Source of the DNA: Alistipes indistinctus YIT 12060
GTDB taxonomy: Bacteria > Bacteroidota > Bacteroidia > Bacteroidales > Rikenellaceae
Assembly: GCF_025144995.1 (NCBI RefSeq)
Contig: NZ_CP102250.1
Coordinates: forward strand, 1,674,001-1,738,000
Length of the DNA: 64,000 bases
Direction: 5' to 3'
In this document: positions 17,013-25,474 of the stretch, piece by piece
Layout of the letters: every line of letters starts with the position of its first letter
How positions within the stretch are numbered: the first letter of the stretch is position 1
The notes under the pieces: generated by a model
Database searches by the model: none
What the model was told of the DNA's origin: nothing
Seen by the model: the letters and a program-made list of their open reading frames with translations, nothing else
Translations under genes and position numbers: made by a program

Positions 17013-18157
17013 TTCAACGGGCCGATCAGTTTGCTTACCGTCAGTGCGAAATGCGGAAAGATAATCTTCGGGTTACCGTTCTGCCCCACCTGCCGGATCA
17101 CCAATTCCATCTCCGAAACCAACCTTTCGATATTGGCATTGTTGACAAACGGTGCGAATTTCTTGCAGAACTCGTACTCGCGGCCGAACAGGAACGAAAT
17201 TTCGGACATCCCGGCCGTCAGCATGTAGCTATCGCGCAGCAACCGGATCGAATTACTCATCAGCCGCTTCTGTTCTTCCCTTCCCAGCGAGGCGACCGTT
17301 TCGGCCCATTCCAGCAACTCCAGGTGACGGTCTTCATAACTGAGCCGCATCAGTTGTACAAACAGTTCGAACGATTCGTTACTCTCTCCGGAAGCCAACG
17401 CCTCCAGACAACGTTCGGCCTCCAGCAGATTTCCCCGCGAAAGGCGAGCGATTTTCTCCGCATCGGCCGGAGAGAGCTTTTTCCGCTCCACCAGCCAGCC
17501 GGTCATGTCGGCCTGGGTAACAGCCGGCACGGTTACGCCCTGCGTCCGTGAGATAATCGTCGGTAACAACCGGTCCGGCGCTTCGCTAACCATCAGGAAA
17601 AGCGTTTTTTCCCACGGTTCTTCCAGTATTTTGAGCAATTTGTTGGCCGCCTGCACATTCATCCGTTCCGGGAGCCAGATCAGCACGACCTTATATTCGG
17701 ATTCGAACGCCTTAAACGACAAGGCACGGATAATTTCATCGGCCTCGAACGTGCTGATATTACCCTGCTTGTTATCGATCGCAATGGTCTCGTACCACAT
17801 CTGTTCGTTGAAATAGCCGCCGGTAGAAGCGACCTGGTCACGCCACAAAGGCATGAACTGATTGCTCAGCGGCTTCTCGGACGAACTTTTTCCTTTAGGC
17901 GTATTGACCGGAAAAACGAAATGGAGGTCGGGGTGGGCCAATTGTCCGATCTGATGGCACGAGGGACAAACTCCGCACGAATCCCCGTCGTGACGGTGCG
18001 GACAGTTCAGGTATTGCGCATAAGCAATGGCCAACGGCAGGGCGCCGACCCCCTCGTCCCCCGTAAACAACTGGGCATGGCTGATCCGGCCCCGGCCGAC
18101 ACTGCCGACGAGCCGCTGCTTTACCTCCTGTTGCCCGATCACATCCTTGAACTGCAT
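17009..18157 (-). CDS. holB: DNA polymerase III subunit delta prime
   Basis: 382 residues, an AAA+ clamp-loader subunit. The N-terminus FKDVIGQQEVKQRL is typical. The P-loop position reads GDEGVGALPLA, lacking the GKT lysine, as expected for delta prime, which does not hydrolyse ATP. The zinc-binding cluster (Cys residues in CPHRHDGDSCGVCPSC near 52-67) and the ISRTQ sensor-1 region are present. Near 92-110 a PVNTPKGKSSSEKP stretch appears to be a Bacteroidota-specific loop. It is followed with a 4-bp overlap by folK. Confidence 0.92.
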   Translation of the reverse strand: MQFKDVIGQQEVKQRLVGSVGRGRISHAQLFTGDEGVGALPLAIAYAQYLNCPHRHDGDSCGVCPSCHQIGQLAHPDLHFVFPVNTPKGKSSSEKPLSNQFMPLWRDQVASTGGYFNEQMWYETIAIDNKQGNISTFEADEIIRALSFKAFESEYKVVLIWLPERMNVQAANKLLKILEEPWEKTLFLMVSEAPDRLLPTIISRTQGVTVPAVTQADMTGWLVERKKLSPADAEKIARLSRGNLLEAERCLEALASGESNESFELFVQLMRLSYEDRHLELLEWAETVASLGREEQKRLMSNSIRLLRDSYMLTAGMSEISFLFGREYEFCKKFAPFVNNANIERLVSEMELVIRQVGQNGNPKIIFPHFALTVSKLIGPLK

Positions 18158-18269
18158 TTTATTGACTTGGCTTATTGCAGAAGAAACTCTATATTTTCAT
18201 AAAAAACAAAGACATCCCCCGATAAATCCACAAAGAGGAGAGACGACCTTCGATCCGGAAGCGTCCCGG

Positions 18270-18704
18270 TTATTTTGTCCCGGTCGAACCGAATCCGCCC
18301 GCGCCGCGCTCCGTCTCGCCGAGCACCTCGACACTCTCCCATTCGACCCGCGTAAAGCGGGCTACCACCAATTGCGCCACCCGTTCACCGGGTTTCAGTT
18401 CATACGGGGTATTCGACAGGTTGACGAGGATCACCTTGATCTCACCGCGGTAATCGGGATCGACCGTACCCGGCGAATTGACCAGCGAAAGCCCGTGCTT
18501 GGCCGCCAGACCGCTGCGGGGCCGTACCTGCATCTCATAACCTTCGGGCAACTCCACATAAAGTCCGGTCGGCACCAATGCACGCTCCAGCGGACCGAGC
18601 GTAATGCTCTCTGTTATGTTCGCACGGACATCGAGGCCCGCAGCCTGTCCGGTTTCATACTGCGGCAAGCCGTATGCCGAACGGTTGATCACTTTCACCT
18701 TCAT
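18270..18704 (-). CDS. dut: dUTP diphosphatase
   Basis: 144 residues, normal for trimeric dUTPase, which hydrolyses dUTP to dUMP and keeps uracil out of DNA. All five family motifs are visible: AGLDVRAN (about 22-29), RPRSGLA (61-67), GTVDPDYRGEI (79-89), GERVAQLV (103-110) and the C-terminal RGAGGFGSTG arm. It starts 2 bp after the flippase gene on the same strand, a gene order often seen in Bacteroidota. Confidence 0.96.
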   Translation of the reverse strand: MKVKVINRSAYGLPQYETGQAAGLDVRANITESITLGPLERALVPTGLYVELPEGYEMQVRPRSGLAAKHGLSLVNSPGTVDPDYRGEIKVILVNLSNTPYELKPGERVAQLVVARFTRVEWESVEVLGETERGAGGFGSTGTK

Positions 18705-18706
18705 CG

Positions 18707-20188
18707 TTATCTCCTTTTTAGAACCGACCGAGCCAGCGATCTCACATCAATATGCTCCCACCGGACGGCCACCGCAGCAAATGCGGTCAACAGGCCCAAA
18801 TTTAACAAATATTTCGCGGCCGCAGGCAACATCCCGGTAAAATAGGAAATCCCGTAGATCGCACCGCCCAGCAGGAAATAGGCCCCGATGCGCCGCACAT
18901 TGTACGGGGTGGGGTAGTAACGGCTGTTGAGCCAGAAACTCAAAGCCAGCATCACCGTTTCACAACCGAGGCGTCCCCATGCGGCGCCGACATAGCCCAG
19001 CGCGGGTACCAGCCATACGTTCAGGACCACCGTAACGACCAGTCCCGTTCCGGTGATCCAGATCGCAAAACGCGTATCCCCCGTCTGTTTGTACCAGAAA
19101 TTGAGGTTCAGCGTCATCCCCGAAAAGATGTTCGCGAGCAGGATCAGCGGCAGGATAAACATCCCCTGCCGGAATGCAGGCCCCACAAAAAGGGCGAACG
19201 CATCGGCGAAAAGCATGATGAGCAGGAAAATTGCGACCGACACGATGGCAAAATATTTCAATGCCTCGGCATTCGCCCGCAAAAAATCCTCCTTTTTGAA
19301 ATTGGCGAGGAAAAACGGTTCCGCCGCATAACGGTACATTTGGATAAACAGCAACAGGATCACACCGAGTTTCGCTACGGCCCCGTAGATCCCCAGCGCG
19401 TCCATCGCCTCTCCCCGGGGCATCAGGTATTTGATCATCTGCCTGTCGATGAACTGGTTGGCCACACCGGCCACACCGCTCACGAGTAACGGGAACGAAT
19501 AGATAAAGATCGTCCGGAGCAGTCTCCAGCGGATACGGGGCACACAATCGCGGTAGGCCGGGAACAGCAACAGCAGCGTCACGAAACTCGTAATCAGGTT
19601 CGCGACCAAGTAATACCCGGCTCCATACGAAGGATCGTACAGCGATGCCCACCAACCGCCGCCGACTGCCAGTCTCGGCAAGCCCTCATAAAGAAAGACG
19701 ACCAAGACGACGTTCAGTACCACGGAAAAAGTCCGCAGGATTACAAACAATCTAGCTTTGTTCTCCTGCCGCAACCGCGCATAGGGAATTGCGGTGATAA
19801 CATCCAGCGCGATTACTACCGCCACGATCCAGATATACGAAGGATGATCGGGATAATCCATCACGCGCGACAGTTCCGGGGTAAAAAGGATACCGAGCGC
19901 GGCGAACAGCACCGCTACGGCGCTCACGGCCCCCCAGGTCGTCGAAAAGACCTCCTGCCGCCCGTGCAATCCTTCCGCTTTGCCGGCGAAGCGGAAATAA
20001 CCGGTCTCCATCCCCATCGTCAGCACCACCATCGCGAACGGAATCAGTGCGTACATATCGGTAATCACACCGTACTCGCCCGTGGTCATGATCCGGGTCA
20101 AGAACGGGGTCAACAGGTAGTTCAGCAACCGGGATACGATGCTGCTGATACCGTAAATGGCGGTCTGTCCGGCCAGTTGTCTGAGCAT
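18707..20188 (-). CDS. Polysaccharide flippase (MOP/Wzx family)
   Basis: 493 residues with about 12-14 hydrophobic helices across the whole length, no signal peptide, and the typical opening AIYGISSIVSRLLNYLLTPFLTR. Members move lipid-linked oligosaccharides or lipid II-like carriers across the inner membrane. No glycosyltransferase cluster is adjacent; its partner dut is a housekeeping gene, so the substrate cannot be told. It lies 106 bp downstream of the TIM-barrel gene on the same strand, and no terminator was seen between them. Confidence 0.85.
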   Translation of the reverse strand: MLRQLAGQTAIYGISSIVSRLLNYLLTPFLTRIMTTGEYGVITDMYALIPFAMVVLTMGMETGYFRFAGKAEGLHGRQEVFSTTWGAVSAVAVLFAALGILFTPELSRVMDYPDHPSYIWIVAVVIALDVITAIPYARLRQENKARLFVILRTFSVVLNVVLVVFLYEGLPRLAVGGGWWASLYDPSYGAGYYLVANLITSFVTLLLLFPAYRDCVPRIRWRLLRTIFIYSFPLLVSGVAGVANQFIDRQMIKYLMPRGEAMDALGIYGAVAKLGVILLLFIQMYRYAAEPFFLANFKKEDFLRANAEALKYFAIVSVAIFLLIMLFADAFALFVGPAFRQGMFILPLILLANIFSGMTLNLNFWYKQTGDTRFAIWITGTGLVVTVVLNVWLVPALGYVGAAWGRLGCETVMLALSFWLNSRYYPTPYNVRRIGAYFLLGGAIYGISYFTGMLPAAAKYLLNLGLLTAFAAVAVRWEHIDVRSLARSVLKRR

Positions 20189-20294
20189 GCTGTGAAAAGG
20201 CTTCTATCGGATCATTGGTATTCGGTCTTGCGGCTTTCGATTTCCGGATGTCACCGCTGCTATTTAGACGTAAGCCCCCGACTGTTACGGGAGG

Positions 20295-21212
20295 TCAGGC
20301 CTTCGCCCACTGTTCACGGATCAGTTCCAATGCAGCCGGGACACTCACCGTACGGTCACCTGCACAGCCGCACTCGAAACTGACGTAATAAGGATAAGCC
20401 ATCTCTTTAAGCGCACGGAAACCGTCCACATAATTGTCCTTGTCACCGTTCTCGCCCGGCATCTGGCGCGTACCGCGGCTGGCGATGTGGATGTGTCTCA
20501 GGTAGCGGCCCCCCGACCAAAGCGCCCCGTAATCGGAAGTCTCCTCGGCGGTCATGTGCCAGAAATCGCCCATGCAGCAGACTCCGCGACTGCCGGTATC
20601 ACGGCAGATAGACGCCGCATCGGCCACCTGGCGCAAGTAGTGTGCCTCCTTGCGGTTCAGCGGTTCGAGAATCACAGTCGTACCCTGCTCGCGGGCATAG
20701 TCACCCAACTTGCGCAGCTGTTCAACCAGATAATCACGCGTCTGGGGAGTGTGCGGCATCACGGGAACCTGGTGGTTAAATGCAGGCACCATAATTACGC
20801 CTGTCGAACCGAGCTCTCCTGCCGCCGCAATGATTTCACGCATCGTACGGTCGAATTCGGCCCGCACCTCGGGTTGCTCCGAGAGGATAAATCCGGAAAA
20901 CCCGGCACAAATGGCGCTGACACTGATGTTACGACCGCGAAGAGCCTGTTTCAGTTCACCCACGCGTGCCGACAGGTTCTTGCCGCCGGGTTCAAACCCC
21001 GTTACACCGTGTGCTTCCATATAGTCCAGCCGCTCGGCGAGCGTTTCGCCCGGCGCGGTATTCTCCTGAAACGACAACCTGAGCGGATTGCTCTCCCCGG
21101 GTTTACCCAAGCCTTCCCCCTGCGGGTACGGCCGTGCGAGAAGATTCCACGGCGCCGCTGCCGCCACAGCAGCCCCCACCAACGTTTTCTGTAAAAAATC
21201 CCGTCTGTCCAT
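20295..21212 (-). CDS. Tat-exported sugar isomerase/epimerase-like TIM-barrel protein
   Basis: 305 residues. The N-terminus MDRRDFLQKTLVGAAVAAAA is a twin-arginine signal (RRDFLQK), so the folded protein is exported. The rest fits the xylose-isomerase-like TIM barrel (sugar phosphate isomerase/epimerase family): TVILEPLNRKE near 160-170 carries a metal-binding Glu, CCMGDFWHM an Asp/His pair, and HIHIASRGTR near 235 further ligands. Exported members cannot act on cytosolic sugar phosphates; relatives in gut Bacteroidota act with Gfo/Idh/MocA enzymes on keto-glycosides. A Tat-exported Gfo/Idh/MocA enzyme lies two genes upstream. The exact reaction is unknown. Confidence 0.78.
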   Translation of the reverse strand: MDRRDFLQKTLVGAAVAAAAPWNLLARPYPQGEGLGKPGESNPLRLSFQENTAPGETLAERLDYMEAHGVTGFEPGGKNLSARVGELKQALRGRNISVSAICAGFSGFILSEQPEVRAEFDRTMREIIAAAGELGSTGVIMVPAFNHQVPVMPHTPQTRDYLVEQLRKLGDYAREQGTTVILEPLNRKEAHYLRQVADAASICRDTGSRGVCCMGDFWHMTAEETSDYGALWSGGRYLRHIHIASRGTRQMPGENGDKDNYVDGFRALKEMAYPYYVSFECGCAGDRTVSVPAALELIREQWAKA

Positions 21213-21420
21213 ATCTTTTGTTTTTATCGTTTACTCTCTGTTCCCCGCAGCCATATACCGGATACTGCCGGACGAACACTTTTCGGAGCCCCAATTTCGC
21301 GAAACTACCCTACGATCCTTCCTGCACGCCTGCCGACCGTCCCGTGATAAAGCCGTTCCGAGAATTTCCGATTTTCCCCGCAAAACAGCCATGCCGCCGG
21401 GGAATCAAATATTCCAACCT

Positions 21421-21897
21421 TTATTCCAGCTCCGCTTCCAACCTTTCGAGAAACCGGGTAACCGCCCCTGCATCGTCCGGAGAAGGCGACCACGGAGCCA
21501 CATTCCCGGGCGTCAACGGAGCAAAAGGCCCCTGCTTCACCTCGTAAACCACCGTACCGTCCTGAAGGACCAACAGGCCATGCCATTCTCCGGCCGGGAT
21601 ATGAAACCCATAAGTTCCCGCCTGCGGATCAATCACAGCCTTTTGGGTGACATTCCCTGCCTCATCGAAAACGAACGACGCGACACGGCCCCGCAAGACG
21701 ACCACCATTTCATCCCGCTCGGGGGCGAGATGCCGGTGCGGCTGCACGAACGTCCCGCGTTGCAGACCGTTCAGCATCCAGTTGACCGGGTCACTTTCAC
21801 TCTTATGAAAATTGTAGTTTTTCCGCAGCCGTGGACTCTCTTCGGCATTACGCGTCGTTGTATCCAGCAACGTTTCGTCGATCACTTTCATCTCCAT
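21421..21897 (-). CDS. WbuC-family cupin metalloprotein
   Basis: 158 residues, cytoplasmic, a single cupin barrel. The metal-binding motif is visible as QPHRHLAPERDE (about 52-63) followed by VVVLRGRVASFVF and the second cupin motif HIPAGEWHGL near 99-108. WbuC-like cupins are found in polysaccharide loci and have no settled reaction. It sits between two Tat-exported sugar enzymes with gaps of about 200 bp on each side; no promoter was recognised, so it could be co-transcribed. Confidence 0.75.
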   Translation of the reverse strand: MEMKVIDETLLDTTTRNAEESPRLRKNYNFHKSESDPVNWMLNGLQRGTFVQPHRHLAPERDEMVVVLRGRVASFVFDEAGNVTQKAVIDPQAGTYGFHIPAGEWHGLLVLQDGTVVYEVKQGPFAPLTPGNVAPWSPSPDDAGAVTRFLERLEAELE

Positions 21898-22092
21898 ACG
21901 GGTTTGGCCCGCCTCGTTTTATCAATTTTAACAGACGACGCCTGTCTCGCGGATCCCCAACTTCAACGAGTTCCGGGACAAAACGACACCTTGGTGAACT
22001 CATTAACCGGTTGAACTCGTCGACAAGGCTTTTATCCTTTGTTTCCGGATATCCCCGACGTCGTTCCCGACCTCAGCTGCGGGAATATCCGT

Positions 22093-23478
22093 TTATGCCT
22101 TTTTGGCTTCGCCCGGCACCGGAACAGTGTATTTGCCCATATCCATCGGGCCGAGTTCCAGTTTTTCAGGCATGTAATTCAACGAAGCGGCGCTGATTTC
22201 ATCCCAAGTGACCGTCTTGCCCGTATAAGCGGACTCGCGGCCCATAATCGCAGCCAGGTTCGACACAGCCGTCTCCTCTGCCTGCATGATCGGCGTCCCC
22301 TGGCGAATGCAGCTGATCCAGTTCACGTGCTCCAGGACATACGGATTATTCTGCTGGTGCGCGGCCTTCTCGGCTTCGAGATCGTATTGCCAAAGCACAT
22401 TACCGGCCAAATCCTTGATCACGCAGGCGCCCGAACCGCCGCCGCCGCTCTCCCAGGTTCCTTTGGTTCCCTGCAGGAATTCGCTCACATTGTTCGAACA
22501 CCCGTCGATCTGGCGCGACATGCTGTGGAAATGCACGCCGTTGTCACAGACGAAATCGATGCTGAAGTTGTCATACTGATCCCCGGTAATCCTACGCTGG
22601 CGGCTGCCGAAACCGGTAGCCGAAACCGGTTTATAGCCCGAAAACCACAGGAAAACATCGATGTTGTGCACATGCTGTTCGACGATATGGTCGCCCGACA
22701 TCGCTTTCCAGTTTACCCAGTCCCGAATCATCCACTCCATATCCGACCAACCCGGTTGGCGCGTTTTATACCACAGCATCGACTGGTTCCAGTAGACGTT
22801 ACCGCCGGTAATCTCGCCGATCATGCCGTCAAGTACGATTTTCTTGAAAGATTCGACATAGGCACGCTGATGGTGCCGCTGCGTACCGGTCACAACGCAC
22901 AATCCTTTGGCATTGGCTTGTTTGGCCGTCGCCATGATCATGCGGTAACCTTCCGGATCGACCGCAATGGGTTTCTCCAGAAAGCTATGCACGCCTTTCT
23001 CAGTTGCATACTTGAAATGCGTCGGCCGGAACAGCGGCGGCGTCGCGATAATCACGACATCCACACCCGAGTCGATCACCTTCTGGTAAGCATCGAATCC
23101 GACGAAACAATTTTCAGCGGCAATCTCGATATTATGTTTTTCTTTAAGCTCTTTACGCGCATTTTCGACCCGGTCCGGGAAGACATCGCCCAATGCCACG
23201 ACCGTAACGTTGTCGGCGGCATTGAGAAAATCCTGTGCGGCACCGGTTCCGCGACCGCCGCAGCCAATAAGGCCCGCTTTCAGGGGTTTACCGTCCACAG
23301 CCTTGTCGGGCAATTCGGGAATATAAACCGAACCGGCGTCCCTCAGCGCGGCATTTTTACCGCCCTTATCATCGGAACAGGCACTCAGTAGCGGCGTAAC
23401 GCCCAACGCACCGATAGCTCCGGCCATAGCCGAATAGGAGAGAAACTCGCGACGGCTGATTTTGTTCTTTTCGCTCAT
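22093..23478 (-). CDS. Tat-exported Gfo/Idh/MocA-family oxidoreductase
   Basis: 461 residues. The twin-arginine motif SRREFLSYSA (8-17) and a following LLSAC lipobox (Cys about 34) indicate export of a folded, cofactor-loaded enzyme, probably lipid-anchored. The Rossmann motif GLIGCGGRG (about 69-77) binds NAD(P) tightly, and the EKP catalytic motif appears as FLEKPIAVD near 166-174. Family members oxidise or epimerise sugar hydroxyls; GH109 and the recently described 3-keto-glycoside pathway use this fold outside the cytoplasm. Its neighbours are the SUMF1-fused tetraheme cytochrome (upstream) and the cupin gene (downstream). The substrate is unknown. Confidence 0.88.
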   Translation of the reverse strand: MSEKNKISRREFLSYSAMAGAIGALGVTPLLSACSDDKGGKNAALRDAGSVYIPELPDKAVDGKPLKAGLIGCGGRGTGAAQDFLNAADNVTVVALGDVFPDRVENARKELKEKHNIEIAAENCFVGFDAYQKVIDSGVDVVIIATPPLFRPTHFKYATEKGVHSFLEKPIAVDPEGYRMIMATAKQANAKGLCVVTGTQRHHQRAYVESFKKIVLDGMIGEITGGNVYWNQSMLWYKTRQPGWSDMEWMIRDWVNWKAMSGDHIVEQHVHNIDVFLWFSGYKPVSATGFGSRQRRITGDQYDNFSIDFVCDNGVHFHSMSRQIDGCSNNVSEFLQGTKGTWESGGGGSGACVIKDLAGNVLWQYDLEAEKAAHQQNNPYVLEHVNWISCIRQGTPIMQAEETAVSNLAAIMGRESAYTGKTVTWDEISAASLNYMPEKLELGPMDMGKYTVPVPGEAKKA

Positions 23479-23615
23479 GGTTCAATCGTAATTTAAAGTT
23501 TATCGTTAGTAGGTTCAATCATTCTTATCGGTCAGCGCCTGGGGACCGGGACGGCTCCAGATAACGATTCGCATACGCTTGGTTCCGCACCGGGCCGTGA
23601 AACATAAAACCCAGA

Positions 23616-25178
23616 TTACTTCAGCTCCGTCGTTCCGGCAGGATCGTCGTATTCACACACGACACGGAAACCGATCGCACGGATATCCGAATACCACCAG
23701 ATACTCTGCGGCTGCTGCGGATCGGTTTTGAGCCACTCCTTGTGCCGGGTATGGCTCCGGGCCGCCGAGCGCAGTACCGAAGCATCGTCGGTAAAGGCGC
23801 CGCCGCGCACTACATGCTCCTCACCCCCGGCAGGCCCTTTCGGGTCGATCGCGCCATCGGGCATCTTACTGTAAGCGTCCGGAGCGTACCAGTCCGCGCA
23901 ATATTCCATCACATTGCCGAGCGTATTTTTCAGTCCGAACGGATTAGGCTGTACAGCCGAGGGTTCTTCTGTACGATTCTTACTGTCGTTGACATAGACG
24001 ACATAACGCGCGATTCCGGCCGTATCGGCTTTGAAAAGCTTGCGCCAAAAGCCCTCATTCGAGAATTTTTTCGGATCACCCGGGAAGAAATAGGGCGTTT
24101 CCGTGCCGCCACGGGTTGCATATTCCCACTCGGCCTCAGTCGGCAACCGGTATTTCTTGCCGGTTTTTTTCGACAACCACTGGCAGAACGTCTCTGCGGC
24201 ATAATGCGTCATCGTAATGGCCGGTCGGTCGCCGCCACCCCAGCCCTGGTCGGGAATCCCGAAGGGGGGAGTCGGGCCGCTGATCGCATCTACATCCGGA
24301 TCGGAATTGTTCGCATAAACCAGTTCGGGCGGCGTCCGTCCCTCAGACATCGTCTCGGCATAGAACGCCCAGTACATATCCCAGGTCACTTCAGCTTCGC
24401 CGATAAAAAAAGACGAAAGGGTCACATTGCGGACCGGCCCTTCATCCTCGCGGCGGAACGGCTCGTCGGGGGGGCTGCCCATACGGAACGAGCCACCGGG
24501 AATCGCTTTCATCCCGAACGATACAGTAGTGCCGGGAATCCGCTCGGTGAAATTCTCGAAAGCCGTCACTTCGGCCGGAGCGGTGAACGGGTCGCCTTTT
24601 GCTGCGGTCTGCGGCACCCCCTGCATCTTAGCATGTTTGTAGTTGGGATCGTAATGGCCCACATCAAGGTGGCAGCTGATACATTGCAACCCGAGTTTCT
24701 CCTCATTTTCCTCGTAATAGAGGTGAGCGGTTACCCCTTCGTCGGTCAGGCGTGCCGGGAACAACTGCCGGTGGCACTCCTTGCAGGATTCGTTGAAGAC
24801 GATCTTCTGTGCATACTCGAGCTGTCCCTTGCTTTCCCAATCGATCTTCTCGGTATCTTTAAAGAAGTACGACCAGACATCTTTCGCTCCCGAACGCAAT
24901 TTCGTAAAGAAATAGTTCGCACTGCCTTTAGGCGGCAGGTGGCACTCGGCGCAACCGGTGGTCACACCGCTTTTGGAATTGTGATGCACAGAGAGTTTCC
25001 AACTTTTGTCGGCGGCTTCGTGCACATGACAGGACATGCAGTATTCATCGGTCGAAGTCTTCATGTAGACCCGGTTCAGCGCAATCGTAACGCTGACCCC
25101 GACAGCCACGCCGAACAGGGTGAACAGAACTATTTTCCGTCTGTTTTTGCGGGGTTTCTTCGTTTGGGATGATGACAT
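23616..25178 (-). CDS. NapC/NrfH-like tetraheme cytochrome fused to a SUMF1-like domain
   Basis: 520 residues in two modules. Residues 1-185: one membrane anchor (about 15-35) and four CxxCH haem motifs at 47-51, 76-80, 132-136 and 166-170, the layout of NapC/NrfH quinol dehydrogenases that pass electrons from menaquinol to periplasmic partners. Residues 219-515: a SUMF1/formylglycine-generating-enzyme-like fold (PGGSFRMGSPPDEPFRRED, YRLPTEAEWEYATRGG, HVVRGGAFTDD, IGFRVV). The two catalytic Cys of true FGE are not present in the RGGAFTDDASVLRSAARS segment, so oxidation of sulfatase Cys is unlikely and the domain probably binds a partner or substrate. It has its own putative promoter at 25259-25290. 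Confidence 0.88.
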   Translation of the reverse strand: MSSSQTKKPRKNRRKIVLFTLFGVAVGVSVTIALNRVYMKTSTDEYCMSCHVHEAADKSWKLSVHHNSKSGVTTGCAECHLPPKGSANYFFTKLRSGAKDVWSYFFKDTEKIDWESKGQLEYAQKIVFNESCKECHRQLFPARLTDEGVTAHLYYEENEEKLGLQCISCHLDVGHYDPNYKHAKMQGVPQTAAKGDPFTAPAEVTAFENFTERIPGTTVSFGMKAIPGGSFRMGSPPDEPFRREDEGPVRNVTLSSFFIGEAEVTWDMYWAFYAETMSEGRTPPELVYANNSDPDVDAISGPTPPFGIPDQGWGGGDRPAITMTHYAAETFCQWLSKKTGKKYRLPTEAEWEYATRGGTETPYFFPGDPKKFSNEGFWRKLFKADTAGIARYVVYVNDSKNRTEEPSAVQPNPFGLKNTLGNVMEYCADWYAPDAYSKMPDGAIDPKGPAGGEEHVVRGGAFTDDASVLRSAARSHTRHKEWLKTDPQQPQSIWWYSDIRAIGFRVVCEYDDPAGTTELK

Positions 25179-25258
25179 GGGATTCTAAAAAAACGTACTC
25201 AACCGCCGGAAATTCCACCCGGCAGTTAGGGAAGCGCCCCTTAAAGGCGCAAGGTTTA

Positions 25259-25290
25259 CAAATTTAGGAAAAATAAACGGGAAAACGCAA
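25259..25290 (-). promoter_or_regulatory. Putative promoter of the tetraheme-SUMF1 gene
   Basis: Minus strand TTG (25290-25288), 21 bp, TAAATTTG (25266-25259), 80 bp upstream of the start at 25178. Confidence 0.55.
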
Positions 25291-25354
25291 GCCAGAACCC
25301 GAAAAGCCGCCCTCAGAGCTCGTCCAGGAGCTTTCCGGAAAACGAAAACGCCAT

Positions 25355-25406
25355 AAAACTAAAACAATAAAGGCCGGCAAGAATATGATAATCCCACCGG
25401 CCTTTA
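25355..25406 (-). terminator. Terminator after the GH92 gene
   Basis: Arms taaaggccgg (25368-25377) and ccggccttta (25397-25406) with a 19-base loop; on the minus strand the stem is followed by a T-rich stretch. It separates the GH92 transcript from the tetraheme gene. Confidence 0.65.
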
Positions 25407-25474
25407 ACCCGTATCGGTTATGTCCCGCAAACCTTTTCGTCCGATCGGCGGTCCATAAAACCTTTACAGCGACG

